The notes under the pieces are model-generated. The model saw nothing but the letters and a program-made list of their open reading frames with translations. It searched no databases and was not told the origin of the DNA. A stretch of 64,000 nucleotides of DNA, taken from Methyloceanibacter methanicus (GTDB lineage Bacteria; Pseudomonadota; Alphaproteobacteria; Rhizobiales; Methyloligellaceae). The stretch is taken from contig NZ_LPWG01000005.1 in the NCBI RefSeq assembly GCF_001723285.1, positions 90,137 through 154,136 of the forward strand, written 5' to 3'. The translations under genes were made by a program, and so were the position numbers. This document shows, in pieces, positions 36,592 to 45,718 of this stretch (position 1 is the first letter of the stretch; each line of letters opens with the position of its first letter).

Positions 36592-37394
36592 TTGAACGAA
36601 CGTGCTGCGACAAGAGGCGCCGACGGCCGGCCGCTCTGGCATGTGAACGAGGGCCTGTCGCTGTTCGCGGGCGCCCTTGGGCGCAATGCACGCCACAGCC
36701 ACAGCGTGCCGGTGTTTCTCGCCGGACTGTACGAGCGCTTCTCGTTGCGCGTTGGCGAGGGCGCTTGGCAGCGTTGCCGCGCCGCCGTCGTCCCCGCCGG
36801 GCTTCCTTACGAATTCGACATGGCGGGTGCTCCGCTCGCGGTGCTCTATGCGGAGCCGGGGCGGCTGTCGGCGGGGCAAATGCACCGCCTCGTCGGCGCG
36901 GCGCGTTCGGAGCAGGGAGCGCTGGTCGGCCAAAGCGGCGAGGTCTCCCTGTTGCGGGAGAGTTACGAGGCCCAGGACAGCGCCTCCTGGCTGTCGGAGG
37001 CTCTCGAGGATCTCGCGGGATTCGCAGAGCTTCGCGCGAGGCCATCGATCCGCGTATCGAGGGTGTCTTGCGCGGTCTCCGCCGGAACCATCTGGCGTTT
37101 GGCCGGGCGGACAGCGCGGCGGCTGCGGCCGGCCTGTCGGCGTCGCGGTTTCAGCATCTCTTCACGGCGGAGGTGGGCGTTCCGTTCCGGCGCTACCGGG
37201 CCTGGTGCCGCATGCGCGCGGCTATCGCCGCAGTGCTCGACGGATGCAATCTGACCGATGCGGCCCATGCGGCCGGCTTCGCCGATCAGCCGCATTTTTC
37301 GCGAGACTTCCGCCGTTTTTTCGGCGCACCGCCCCACCATGGCCTTGCCGACGCACGGCGCCGTCGCGAGGCAGCGGCGGGCCGAAGTCGATAA
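36592..37394 (+). pseudogene. AraC-family transcriptional regulator, one apparent frameshift
   Basis: About 265 residues: an N-terminal cupin-like sensor (HSHSVPVFLAGLYERFSLRVG, VVPAGLPYEFDM) in one frame, then after about 37031-37040 the AraC DNA-binding domain in the next frame. That domain carries GLSASRFQHLFTAEVGVPFRRYRAW and then LTDAAHAAGFADQPHFSRDFRRFFG. The TTG at 36592 after GAGGAAAGG is a plausible start. The 3' end is slightly uncertain. It is divergent from the Tat-exported hydrolase gene. Confidence 0.78.
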
Positions 37395-37446
37395 GGCTGC
37401 CTTTCGCGTTCGGCAGGCTCCTTTCGGCTTGACGCCGGCCGAGCGC

Positions 37447-37464
37447 GTTATGTTATATCATTGA
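37447..37464. promoter_or_regulatory. Candidate Zur operator overlapping the zur start
   Basis: GTTATGTTATATCATTGA holds the imperfect palindrome ATGTTATATCAT (37450-37461). It has one mismatch from the perfect ATGTTATAACAT in front of the cobW-like gene at 41010-41021. The flanks (GTT on the left, TTG on the right) also match. Zur boxes in alphaproteobacteria have this kind of AT-rich palindrome. It would allow zinc-dependent autoregulation and control of znuCBA downstream. Confidence 0.7.
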
Positions 37465-37466
37465 TC

Positions 37467-37901
37467 ATGACCAGTCCCCATCATCATGCTGGCGGAAGCC
37501 CGGCGCGGAAGCTGTCTCCCAATCAGAGCAAGATCCTGGGCTGTCTGCGCGAGGCGGGCGAGCCGATGAGCGCCTATGCCATTCTGGACCGGGTCCGCAA
37601 GTCGGGCATCGCCCATCCGCCGACCGTCTACCGCGCCCTGAACGATCTGATGAAGAGGGGCATGGTGCATCGGCTCGAATCGCGCTCCGCCTTCATTGCT
37701 TGCGGGCATGGCGAATGCGACGGGCGGTTCGCCTTCGCCATCTGCCGGGCGTGCGACAAGGTGATCGAGATTCCGCTCGGGGAAAAGGAGCAGGCGCGGC
37801 TTCTGGGGCTCGCACCCGCGGAGATTTCGCCCGAGACGGTGACCTTGGAGATCGCCGGGCTGTGCGAGTCCTGCGGTCTCGCGCAAGCCTCGCCGGCCTA
37901 G
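37467..37901 (+). CDS. zur: Zinc uptake regulator Zur (Fur family)
   Basis: A 144-residue Fur-family repressor. The N-terminal winged helix has LSPNQSKILGCLREAGEPMSAY and PPTVYRALNDLMKRGMVHRL. The C-terminal domain has FIACGHGEC, ICRACDKV and GLCESCGL, with the CxxC pairs of the structural zinc site. The genes that follow (znuCBA) and a matching operator before a cobW gene identify it as Zur rather than Fur or Mur. I prefer the ATG at 37467; a TTG two codons upstream lies within the operator. Confidence 0.93.
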   Translation: MTSPHHHAGGSPARKLSPNQSKILGCLREAGEPMSAYAILDRVRKSGIAHPPTVYRALNDLMKRGMVHRLESRSAFIACGHGECDGRFAFAICRACDKVIEIPLGEKEQARLLGLAPAEISPETVTLEIAGLCESCGLAQASPA

Positions 37902-37929
37902 ACCAACACCATTCCGAGAGGGCTTCGCC

Positions 37930-38088
37930 TTGCCATTGGATGACTCCTTGCCGCCGGCGCGGCACGCCCCCGTCCAGTCCCGCGTGCTGGGCGTCTCGCT
38001 GCTGCGCGCTTCGACCGCTCAGCGGCTCGTGCTCGTGGCGGCGATGCTCTCGGTGCTATGGCTGGCCGTCCTATGGGCGCTGCAATGA
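37930..38088 (+). CDS. Small (52-residue) putative membrane protein between zur and znuC
   Basis: TTG at 37930 opens a 52-codon frame. It has a polar Pro-rich N-terminus (LPLDDSLPPARHAPVQ), a middle LGVSLLRASTAQR and one strong hydrophobic helix (LVLVAAMLSVLWLAVLWALQ) at the C-terminus. Its TGA overlaps the znuC ATG (ATGA), the same coupling seen between znuC and znuB. It fills the otherwise empty gap between zur and znuC. I do not recognise it. Position and coupling suggest a small accessory of the zinc transporter, or it may simply be a translated leader. Confidence 0.5.
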   Translation: MPLDDSLPPARHAPVQSRVLGVSLLRASTAQRLVLVAAMLSVLWLAVLWALQ

Positions 38089-38864
38089 AGACCGGCCACG
38101 TGGATGGGGCGCTGCCGGCCGTCAGCTTCGAGAATCTGACGCTCGGCTACGACCGCCACCCGGCGGTGCACCACATCACCGGCGACATCCCGCGCGGCGC
38201 GCTTCTGGCCATTGTCGGCTCGAACGGCGCGGGCAAGTCCACCTTGCTCAAGGCGCTGGTGGGAGAGCTGAAACCGCTCAGTGGACGGATCGATTATCAC
38301 GGCCATCACAGGAACGACATCGCCTATCTGCCGCAAGTGGTCGAGATCGACCGTAGCTTTCCCATCTCCGTCTTCGATTGCGTGGCCATGGGGCTGTGGC
38401 GCGAGATCGGTGCCTCGGGCGGGATCGACGGCGCCTGCGCCGCGCGCGTGGCGGGCGCGCTGGAGGCGGTCCATTTGACCGCGCTCGCGAACCGGCCCGT
38501 GGGCGCCTTGTCGGGGGGCCAGTTTCAGCGGGTTCTGTTCGCGCGGCTCCTGTTGCAGGACGCCAAGATCATTCTCCTGGACGAGCCGTTCCGGGCCGTC
38601 GACGCCAAGACCATCATCGATCTCATCGGGCTGATCGAGCGGTGGCACGCTGAGGGCCGGACGGTCGTCGCGGTTCTGCACGATATCGATCTCGTGCGCC
38701 GGCATTTTCCGCAGACCCTGCTGCTCGCGCGCGAGGTTCTGGCCTGGGGCGATACGCCTGCCGTGCTGACCCCGGTCAATCTCGACCGCTCACGCCGGTT
38801 CAACGAGGGCGTCGACGAGCATGCCACGGTTTGCCATCACGACGAGGCGCGCGAAACCGCATGA
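38085..38864 (+). CDS. znuC: Zinc ABC transporter ATPase ZnuC
   Basis: A 259-residue ATPase with Walker A VGSNGAGKSTLLKAL, signature LSGGQFQRVLFARLL and Walker B IILLDEPFRAVD. It energises zinc import with ZnuB and ZnuA. The C-terminus is His-rich (EHATVCHHDEARETA). It starts at the ATG at 38085, overlapping the small upstream frame, and its stop overlaps znuB as ATGA. Confidence 0.93.
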   Translation: MKTGHVDGALPAVSFENLTLGYDRHPAVHHITGDIPRGALLAIVGSNGAGKSTLLKALVGELKPLSGRIDYHGHHRNDIAYLPQVVEIDRSFPISVFDCVAMGLWREIGASGGIDGACAARVAGALEAVHLTALANRPVGALSGGQFQRVLFARLLLQDAKIILLDEPFRAVDAKTIIDLIGLIERWHAEGRTVVAVLHDIDLVRRHFPQTLLLAREVLAWGDTPAVLTPVNLDRSRRFNEGVDEHATVCHHDEARETA

Positions 38865-39727
38865 TCGATGCCCTCCTCGAGCCTTTCACCGAGTTCGCGT
38901 TCATGCGCCGGGCGCTTGTGGGATCGCTCGCCATCTCCATGACCGCGCCGCCGATCGGCGTGTTTTTGATGCTGCGCCGCATGAGCCTCATGGGCGACGC
39001 CATGGGGCACGCGATCCTGCCGGGCGCGGCCATCGGCTATCTGCTCGCGGGGCTGTCGCTCTTTGCCATGAGCCTCGGGGGCTTTGCCGCGGGGCTTGCG
39101 GTCGCGCTCGCGGCGGGCCTCGTCGCGCGCTCGCGGGTGATCCGCGAGGATGCGAGCCTTGCGGGGTTCTATCTGCTGTCGCTGGCGCTCGGCGTGTTTC
39201 TGGTGTCCGTCCACGGCACCAATGTCGACCTGCTCCACGTGCTGTTCGGGTCGGTCCTGGCATTGGACGATGCGGCATTGCTGCTCGTCGCCGGGATCGC
39301 CACGGTCTCCCTCCTTACGCTGGCGGCGCTCTACCGCCCGCTCGTGCTGGAGTGCTTCGACCCGCATTTCCTGCGGTCCGTGAGCCGCTGGAGCTCCCCG
39401 ACGCATCTGATCTTCCTCGTCCTCGTGGTGCTCAATCTCGTCGCCGGATTCCAGGCGCTCGGCACCTTGATGGCCGTGGGCATCATGTTGCTGCCGGCGG
39501 TCAGCTCGCGATTCTGGGCCGACAGCGCGGGCGCAATGATCGCCGTCGCCATCGTCGCGGCCTTCGTGTCGAGCGTGGCGGGGTTGCTGATCTCCTATCA
39601 CTACAGCGTGCCGACCGGCCCGACCGTCATCCTGGCCTGCGGCGCATTCTATCTCTTCTCGATGTTCGCCGGCCGGAGGGGCGGAGCCCTCTGGGGGCTC
39701 ATGCCGCGCAAACATTTGGAAGCCTAA
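38861..39727 (+). CDS. znuB: Zinc ABC transporter permease ZnuB
   Basis: A 288-residue ABC-3 family permease with about eight to nine helices. MSLMGDAMGHAILPGAAIGY and GTLMAVGIMLLPAVSSRFW are the conserved family segments. It starts at the ATG at 38861 inside the end of znuC. It forms the membrane channel of the zinc importer. Confidence 0.93.
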   Translation: MIDALLEPFTEFAFMRRALVGSLAISMTAPPIGVFLMLRRMSLMGDAMGHAILPGAAIGYLLAGLSLFAMSLGGFAAGLAVALAAGLVARSRVIREDASLAGFYLLSLALGVFLVSVHGTNVDLLHVLFGSVLALDDAALLLVAGIATVSLLTLAALYRPLVLECFDPHFLRSVSRWSSPTHLIFLVLVVLNLVAGFQALGTLMAVGIMLLPAVSSRFWADSAGAMIAVAIVAAFVSSVAGLLISYHYSVPTGPTVILACGAFYLFSMFAGRRGGALWGLMPRKHLEA

Positions 39728-39762
39728 CCGTCCCAACCAGCCAAACATGGAGTCTCACGACC

Positions 39763-40914
39763 ATGCGTATCCGTCTCATACCAAGTTTCGCCGCCGCGCT
39801 TCTCGCGCTCGGCATCGCGTCTCGCGCGCAGGCCGACGACAAGGTGAACGCCGTCGCCTCGTTCAGCATTCTCGCCGACATGGTGAAGAACGTGGGCGGG
39901 GACCGTGTCGTCGTCACCGAACTCGTCGGCCCCGACGGCGATGCCCATGAGTTCGATCCCACGCCAGCTGATGCCAAGAAACTGGCCGGCGCGGACATCT
40001 TCTTCGTCAACGGCCTCGGCTTCGAGGGTTGGATGGAACGGCTCGAGACGTCGTCCGGCTTCAAGGGCGCGACGGTCGTTGCGAGCAAAGGCGTGAAGGC
40101 CCTCACGATCGAAGAAGACGACGAGCACCTTCATGGCGACGTGGCGGACGATGACGACGACCACGACGAGCACGCAAAGGGCGAGGATCACGACGACGAC
40201 GAGCATGAGGACCACGCCAAGGGCGAGGATCACGACCACGACGAACACGCCAAGGGCGAGGACGACGACCACGACCATGAGGATCACGCCAAGGGTGAGG
40301 ACGACGACCACGATCATGAGGAACACGCCAAGGGCGAAGACCACGACGACGAGCATGCCGAGGCCCATCATCATCACCACCATGGCGGCACGGATCCGCA
40401 TGCCTGGCAGGACCTCGCCAATGGCGAGATCTATGTCGCCAATATCCGCGACGGCCTGATCGCCGCCGATCCGGACGGCAAGGCCGTCTACGAGGCCAAC
40501 GCCGAGAAATACCTCGCCGCGCTGAAGAAAGAGGATGCCGCGGTCAAGGCGGCGATCGGCGCGCTGCCGCAGAGCCATCGGCGGATCATCACCAGCCACG
40601 ATGCGTTCGGCTATTTCGGGGAGGCCTACGGTCTCGAGATCCTGGCGCCCGAAGGCATCAGCACGGCGAGCGAGCCGTCCGCGAAGGACGTGGCCAAGAT
40701 CATCCGGCAGATTCGCGAGGACAAGATCCCGGCCGTGTTCATGGAGAACATCACCAACCCGAAAATGCTGGAGCAGATCGCGAAGGAATCGGGCGCCAAG
40801 ATCGGCGGGACGCTTTATTCCGATGCCCTCTCGGCCAAGGACGGCCCCGCCCCGACCTATCTCGACATGTTCAAGCACAATGTCGGCACGCTGACCGCCG
40901 CGCTGTCGTCTTAG
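39763..40914 (+). CDS. znuA: Zinc-binding periplasmic protein ZnuA with expanded His/Asp loop
   Basis: A 383-residue cluster-A1 solute-binding protein with a signal peptide (residues 1-24). Zinc ligands are expected at H62 (DAHEFDPTP), H213 (DPHAW) and the SHDAFGYF histidine. Between residues about 117 and 208 a charged loop is inserted, made of His, Asp and Glu with HAKGED repeated five times (starts 137, 151, 162, 175, 188) and a terminal run of six His. ZnuA loops are usually much shorter. The loop probably collects or senses zinc. The underlying DNA (about 40170-40345) is an imperfect tandem repeat and may vary in length between strains. Confidence 0.94.
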   Translation: MRIRLIPSFAAALLALGIASRAQADDKVNAVASFSILADMVKNVGGDRVVVTELVGPDGDAHEFDPTPADAKKLAGADIFFVNGLGFEGWMERLETSSGFKGATVVASKGVKALTIEEDDEHLHGDVADDDDDHDEHAKGEDHDDDEHEDHAKGEDHDHDEHAKGEDDDHDHEDHAKGEDDDHDHEEHAKGEDHDDEHAEAHHHHHHGGTDPHAWQDLANGEIYVANIRDGLIAADPDGKAVYEANAEKYLAALKKEDAAVKAAIGALPQSHRRIITSHDAFGYFGEAYGLEILAPEGISTASEPSAKDVAKIIRQIREDKIPAVFMENITNPKMLEQIAKESGAKIGGTLYSDALSAKDGPAPTYLDMFKHNVGTLTAALSS

Positions 40915-40924
40915 CCTGCACCGG

Positions 40925-40962
40925 CGAGGACGGACCGGTCGCCCTTGGCCGTTCCGTCCTCG
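40925..40962 (+). terminator. Perfect 10-bp hairpin after znuA
   Basis: CGAGGACGGA at 40925-40934 pairs with TCCGTCCTCG at 40953-40962, eleven bases after the znuA stop. No T-run follows, so it may terminate with Rho or protect the 3' end. It separates znuA from the operator of the next gene. Confidence 0.5.
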
Positions 40963-41006
40963 TCCAATCTCTGCAAACCACTCGGGCCAAGATGCGGCCT
41001 TTATTT

Positions 41007-41024
41007 GTTATGTTATAACATTGG
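41007..41024. promoter_or_regulatory. Candidate Zur operator upstream of the cobW-like gene
   Basis: GTTATGTTATAACATTGG contains the perfect 12-bp palindrome ATGTTATAACAT (41010-41021), ending 15 bp before the ATG at 41037. It shares 15 of 18 positions or more with the site at 37447-37464. Both sites precede zinc genes, which is the main support. Confidence 0.75.
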
Positions 41025-41036
41025 AGCGAATGGATC

Positions 41037-42287
41037 ATGGACACCGAGCTCTTGGATCATCTCGAAAGCGCGGCCCCTGGGCAGGATCGGCGGCTTCCGG
41101 TCACCGTCCTGTCGGGCTTTCTCGGCGCCGGCAAGACGACCTTGCTCAATCGCGTTCTCGCCAACCGGGAGGGCCGCAAGGTGGCGGTGATCGTCAACGA
41201 CATGAGCGAGATCAACGTGGATGCGGAACTGGTCCGGAAGGGCGCCGCGGATCTGTCGCGGACCGACGAGGCCTTGGTGGAGATGTCCAACGGGTGCATC
41301 TGCTGCACGCTGCGCGAGGATCTCTTGCTCGAGGTTCTCCGCCTCGCGGATGAGGGGCGCTTCGACTATCTCCTGATCGAGTCCTCGGGGATCTCCGAGC
41401 CGTTGCCGGTGGCCACGACGTTCGATTTCCGGGACGAGGACGGCAACAGCCTGTCCGATATCACGCGCCTCGACACGATGGTGACGGTCGTCGATGCGGC
41501 CGGGCTTGTCGGCGACTATCAGTCCCAGGAGTTCCTGACCGATCGCGGTCTCGGTGTCGACGAGACGGATGCGCGTCCGCTCGTTGCGCTGCTCGTCGAT
41601 CAGATCGAGTTTGCCGACGTCATCGTCCTCAACAAGCTCGACCTTGCTACGCCGGACCAGGTGAAGGCGGCGCGCGCCATCATCCGGTCGTTGAACGACA
41701 GCGCCAAGATCATCGAAACGAGCGAAGGCGACGTGCCGCTTTCCGAAATTCTCGATACGGGGCTTTTCGATTTTGCCGCCGCGCAGACGCACCCGACCTG
41801 GTTCAAGGAACTCAACGGCTTCAAGGACCACACCCCGGAAACGGAGGAATACGGCATTGCGAGTTTCACCTACCGGGCGCGGGCGCCGTTCGATCCCAAA
41901 AAGCTCTATGCGTTTTTCAACGAACCCTGGCCAAACGTGATCCGTGCGAAGGGGTTCTTTTGGCTCGCCTCGCGTCCCCAATGGGTCGGCGAACTGAGCC
42001 AGGCGGGCCCGCTCGTGCGGCACGAAGGGATCGGGTTCTGGTGGGCGGCCGTTCCCCAAAGCCGTTGGCCGGACGATGCGGACAGCGTCAACGAGGTCAT
42101 GAAGCGGTGGCACCCGACCTGGGGAGACCGGCGCCAGGAGCTCGTCTTCATCGGCACGCGCGCGATGGACCGCGAGGCGATCACGGCTGCCCTCAACGCC
42201 TGCCTCGTCCAGAATGCCTCCAAACAGGACCTGGCGGCGGGCCGTTGGAAATCGCTCCCCGACCCGTTTCCGCTCTGGCAGGTCTAG
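41037..42287 (+). CDS. COG0523/CobW-family zinc metallochaperone GTPase (ZigA-like)
   Basis: A 416-residue G3E GTPase: Walker [13 protein letters not shown], the metal-binding CXCC motif in [20 protein letters not shown] and LNKLDLAT. The C-terminal CobW domain has [14 protein letters not shown] and the [11 protein letters not shown] region. Zur-regulated members deliver zinc to essential enzymes when zinc is scarce. The Zur-like box just upstream supports that subfamily over cobalamin-related CobW. Confidence 0.9.
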   Translation: MDTELLDHLESAAPGQDRRLPVTVLSGFLGAGKTTLLNRVLANREGRKVAVIVNDMSEINVDAELVRKGAADLSRTDEALVEMSNGCICCTLREDLLLEVLRLADEGRFDYLLIESSGISEPLPVATTFDFRDEDGNSLSDITRLDTMVTVVDAAGLVGDYQSQEFLTDRGLGVDETDARPLVALLVDQIEFADVIVLNKLDLATPDQVKAARAIIRSLNDSAKIIETSEGDVPLSEILDTGLFDFAAAQTHPTWFKELNGFKDHTPETEEYGIASFTYRARAPFDPKKLYAFFNEPWPNVIRAKGFFWLASRPQWVGELSQAGPLVRHEGIGFWWAAVPQSRWPDDADSVNEVMKRWHPTWGDRRQELVFIGTRAMDREAITAALNACLVQNASKQDLAAGRWKSLPDPFPLWQV

Positions 42288-42317
42288 CGCCGCCCGCCGG
42301 ACCGGTTAAAAGGTCTC

Positions 42318-42674
42318 ATGACCGGCGGTTCGCGGCGATGGATCGTATTTCTCCTCGCGCTCATTTGCGCAGGGATCGTCTATGCGGCGCTCGGCCCCGC
42401 CGATTGGCAGGTCCGGCTGGGGCTGCATTGGCTGGTCGAGCACTTCTTGGTGTTCTTCTCCGTGACCGTGCTCGCCTGTATCGCCTACCCGAGACCCATG
42501 CGGGTGGCGGCGGTCCTGCTGCCCTTCGCGGTCGGGGTCGAGCTGGCGCAAGGGCTGACCCCGGACCGCACGCCGGATATCGCGACGGCCCTCGCGGCGG
42601 CGGCGGCGGTCTCGCTGGCGGCGCTCCTCGCCGATGGGGTCTTCGCGTGGCAAAATCGCCGCAGGTCCACCTGA
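42318..42674 (+). CDS. VanZ-like family small membrane protein
   Basis: A 118-residue protein with about four helices and the VanZ-like core (HWLVEHFLVFFSVTVLACIAY, then VGVELAQGLTPDRTPDI, a typical E.xQ...R..D pattern). It follows the cobW-like gene by 30 bp and may share its transcript. VanZ-like proteins are linked to envelope processes and teicoplanin resistance in some bacteria; the function here is unknown. Confidence 0.7.
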   Translation: MTGGSRRWIVFLLALICAGIVYAALGPADWQVRLGLHWLVEHFLVFFSVTVLACIAYPRPMRVAAVLLPFAVGVELAQGLTPDRTPDIATALAAAAAVSLAALLADGVFAWQNRRRST

Positions 42675-42736
42675 CCGGCCCGCCCTAGCGCGACAGACAC
42701 AAATGTGATGTATCCTCCCGCTCAAGGAGACTTCAG

Positions 42737-44005
42737 GTGACGAGCATCACGCGGAAACGGACCGTTCCCGTCAAGATCGGTCCGGTGACCCTGGGCGGCG
42801 GCGCGCCCGTCGTGGTCCAGTCCATGACGAATACGGACACGGCCGATGTGGGCCAGACGGTCGCGCAGGTCGAGGCGCTTGCCCGCGCGGGCTCCGAGCT
42901 CGTCCGGCTGACGGTCGATCGCGCCGAGGCCGCCGCGGCGGTCCCGCTCATCCGCGCGCAGCTCGACAAGCGCGGCGTGGACGTGCCGCTGATCGGCGAC
43001 TTCCACTATATCGGCCACAAGCTTCTGGCGGACAATCCGGACTGCGCCGAGGCGCTGGCGAAATACCGCATCAATCCGGGCAATGTCGGCTTCAAGGACA
43101 AGCGCGACAAGCAGTTCTCCCAGATCATCGACATCGCGCTGAAACACGACAAGCCGGTGCGGATCGGCGTCAATTGGGGCAGCCTCGATCAGGAGCTGCT
43201 GACGCGGCTCATGAACGAGAACGCCGAGAGCCCCAACCCGAAGGACGCGCGCGAGGTCATGCACGAGGCCATGGTGCAGTCCGCGTTGCTCTCGGCGGAC
43301 CGGGCGCAGGAACTCGGGCTGGGCGCCGACAAGATCGTGCTCTCGGCGAAGGTGTCGGCGGTGCAGGATCTCATTGCGGTCTATCGCATGCTGGCCGAAC
43401 GCTCGAACCTCGCGCTGCATCTGGGGCTCACGGAGGCCGGCATGGGCTCAAAAGGCATCGTCGCCTCCTCGGCCGCGATGTCGGTCCTGCTGCAGCAGGG
43501 CATCGGCGACACGATCCGCATTTCGCTCACGCCCGAGCCCGGCGGGGACCGCTCGCTCGAGGTGAAGGTGGCTCAGGAGCTGCTGCAGAGCATGGGCTTC
43601 CGCGCCTTCGTGCCGCTGGTGGCCGCGTGCCCTGGATGCGGGCGCACCACCTCGACCACGTTCCAGGAACTGGCCCGGGACATTCAGGATTTCATCCGCG
43701 ATCAAATGCCGGACTGGAAGCGCCGCTATCCCGGTGTCGAGACGCTGAACGTCGCGGTGATGGGCTGCATCGTGAACGGGCCCGGCGAATCCAAGCATGC
43801 CGATATCGGCATTTCGCTGCCCGGAACCGGGGAAACGCCCGCCGCGCCCGTGTTCATCGACGGCGAGAAGGTTACGACGCTGCGCGGTCCCGGCGCCGCC
43901 GCGGCGTTCAAGCAGATGGTGCTGGACTATATCGAGCGGCGCTACGGCCACGCCGCGCTCGGGGACAGGGCCGGCCAAGGCGCCCCCCGCACGGCGGCGG
44001 AGTAG
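42737..44005 (+). CDS. ispG: 4-hydroxy-3-methylbut-2-enyl diphosphate synthase IspG (GcpE)
   Basis: IspG performs the sixth step of the MEP isoprenoid pathway, converting MEcPP to HMBPP using a [4Fe-4S] cluster. The 422-residue protein has the TIM-barrel part ([12 protein letters not shown]) and the cluster ligands C298 and C301 (ACPGCGRTT) and C344 ([10 protein letters not shown]). It lacks the large insert of plant enzymes. It pairs functionally with ispA on the opposite strand 700 bp away. Confidence 0.95.
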   Translation: MTSITRKRTVPVKIGPVTLGGGAPVVVQSMTNTDTADVGQTVAQVEALARAGSELVRLTVDRAEAAAAVPLIRAQLDKRGVDVPLIGDFHYIGHKLLADNPDCAEALAKYRINPGNVGFKDKRDKQFSQIIDIALKHDKPVRIGVNWGSLDQELLTRLMNENAESPNPKDAREVMHEAMVQSALLSADRAQELGLGADKIVLSAKVSAVQDLIAVYRMLAERSNLALHLGLTEAGMGSKGIVASSAAMSVLLQQGIGDTIRISLTPEPGGDRSLEVKVAQELLQSMGFRAFVPLVAACPGCGRTTSTTFQELARDIQDFIRDQMPDWKRRYPGVETLNVAVMGCIVNGPGESKHADIGISLPGTGETPAAPVFIDGEKVTTLRGPGAAAAFKQMVLDYIERRYGHAALGDRAGQGAPRTAAE

Positions 44006-44008
44006 GCG

Positions 44009-44704
44009 CTACTGCAGCGAGACGGCGTCGCCCGCGATCGAGACCGTCAACGCGATCATCGTCACATTGAACACGAACGCGACGATGCCATGGGCCGTCA
44101 CGGTTCGGCGGATGGCGCGCGAAGTGATGGCCACGTCGGACACGGCCGTGGACGTTCCCATCACGAATGAGAAATAGACGAAGTCCCAATAATCCGGATC
44201 CTCGTCGCCGGGAAAGCGCAGGCCGCCGCCCGCGCCCCGGTGCTGGGCGTAGTATTCGTGCGCGTAGTGCAGGGCGAAGATCACGTGGATGAACAGCCAG
44301 GACAGGAGCGTGGTGAAGAACAGGAGCGCCAGGATGCCCGGCTGGATGCTCCCGCTCCCGGAGGCCGTGCGCATCCAATAAACGATGGCGGCGAGGCTCG
44401 CCATGCTGGCAATCACGGTGAGAATCGGAATGGCAATGCGCCCTTCGTCCTGAAGCGGCGATTCCCGCCGGACCCGGTCTGGGTCCGAGCGCAGGATCAT
44501 GATGACCACAAGCGCGAGGTAGAAGGCCACGCCCGCGTCCCAGGCGATCAGTAGCCGCGTGGGAAACAAGTATTTCTGGTCGGGCATCGCGGAGAGGAGG
44601 ACGACGAAGACGAGCATCGCGAAGAGGAGACGCCAGCGCGCCTCGAGGAAGCGCGAGATGCGCGTGTCCCGAAAGCGATGTCGCGGCGGCGTCGTGGGGC
44701 TCAT
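44009..44704 (-). CDS. DUF1345 membrane protein
   Basis: A 231-residue protein with about five helices. The C-terminal half YWDFVYFSFVMGTSTAVSDV and RRTVTAHGIVAFVFNVTMIAL is characteristic of DUF1345. Its function is unknown; the TSTAVSDV segment resembles ion-channel-like pores only loosely. It converges with ispG three bases apart and lies between ispG and ispA. Confidence 0.82.
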   Translation of the reverse strand: MSPTTPPRHRFRDTRISRFLEARWRLLFAMLVFVVLLSAMPDQKYLFPTRLLIAWDAGVAFYLALVVIMILRSDPDRVRRESPLQDEGRIAIPILTVIASMASLAAIVYWMRTASGSGSIQPGILALLFFTTLLSWLFIHVIFALHYAHEYYAQHRGAGGGLRFPGDEDPDYWDFVYFSFVMGTSTAVSDVAITSRAIRRTVTAHGIVAFVFNVTMIALTVSIAGDAVSLQ

Positions 44705-44735
44705 CGGCTCATTCGAGCCGGATTCGCCTTCCCGC

Positions 44736-45641
44736 TCAAGAGCGCCGCTCGGCGACGAAGCGCGCCGCCTCGATCAGTGTCCCCGCTTTTTCGCCGAACG
44801 GATCGAGAGCCTCCTCGGCCTCGGCAACGAGGCCCGCGAGCTTCGCCTTCGCGCCCTCGATGCCAAGGAGGCCGACCAGCGTCGCTTTCCCGCGCTCGGC
44901 GTCCTTGGCGGCGGCCTTGCCCATGGCGGCGGCGTCTCCTTGCGCATCGAGCAGATCGTCGGCGAGCTGGAAAGCCTGGCCGAAGGCGTTTGCATAGCGG
45001 ATGAGCGCCGCGCGGCTGGCATCGTCCGCGCCCCCGAGCACGGCGCCTGCCTCGCAGGCGAAGCGGAACAAGGCGCCGGTTTTCAATTTCTGCATGGCCG
45101 TCGTCTCGTCGGGCGAGAAGGGCCGCTGCTCGGCGGCGAGGTCCAAGGCCTGCCCCAGCGCCATGCCCTGCCAGCCGCTCGCCTTGGCGAGAAGATGGGT
45201 CAGTTCGGCCCTGATCGCCGGATCGTCGTGGCACTTGGGGGCGCTGACGGTCTCGAAGGCGATGGTCAGCAGGGAGTCGCCGGCGAGAATCGCCGTGGCT
45301 TCGTCGAAGGCGATATGCACCGTCGGGCGCCCCCGGCGGAGCGCGTCGTCGTCCATGGCCGGAAGGTCGTCGTGAACCAGGGAGTAGCAATGGACGCATT
45401 CGAGCGCACAGGCCGTATCGAGCGCGTTCTGCTCCGGCACGCCGAAGAGCCGCGCCGATTGGATCAGGAGGAACGGCCGCAGGCGCTTGCCGCCGCCAAG
45501 GGCCGCATAGCGCATGGCCTCGCCGAGCGGCGCAGCCGTCTCGTAGGGTTCCTCCGGGGAGGCTGTGTCTGGGGCCAGGAGCGCGGCCAGCCGTTGCTCG
45601 ACGCGCCCGGCCACGCGCTCCATCTCGGATCGGAATGTCAT
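44736..45641 (-). CDS. ispA: Farnesyl diphosphate synthase / short-chain polyprenyl synthase IspA
   Basis: A 301-residue trans-prenyltransferase. The first aspartate-rich motif is VHDDLPAMDDDALRRGR, the second is LADDLLDAQGD, and GGKRLRP begins the fold. It condenses IPP with DMAPP and GPP to give FPP. In this cluster it complements ispG. I start at the ATG at 45641 (MTFRSEMERV) rather than 13 codons upstream. Chain length cannot be fixed from sequence alone. Confidence 0.9.
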   Translation of the reverse strand: MTFRSEMERVAGRVEQRLAALLAPDTASPEEPYETAAPLGEAMRYAALGGGKRLRPFLLIQSARLFGVPEQNALDTACALECVHCYSLVHDDLPAMDDDALRRGRPTVHIAFDEATAILAGDSLLTIAFETVSAPKCHDDPAIRAELTHLLAKASGWQGMALGQALDLAAEQRPFSPDETTAMQKLKTGALFRFACEAGAVLGGADDASRAALIRYANAFGQAFQLADDLLDAQGDAAAMGKAAAKDAERGKATLVGLLGIEGAKAKLAGLVAEAEEALDPFGEKAGTLIEAARFVAERRS

Positions 45642-45718
45642 CGTGGGCGAAGGGATAGCCGAGGCTTTCTGTCGCCGCAAATTGATCGCGACCTCCGTGG
45701 GCGCTAGAACGCCCTGCT

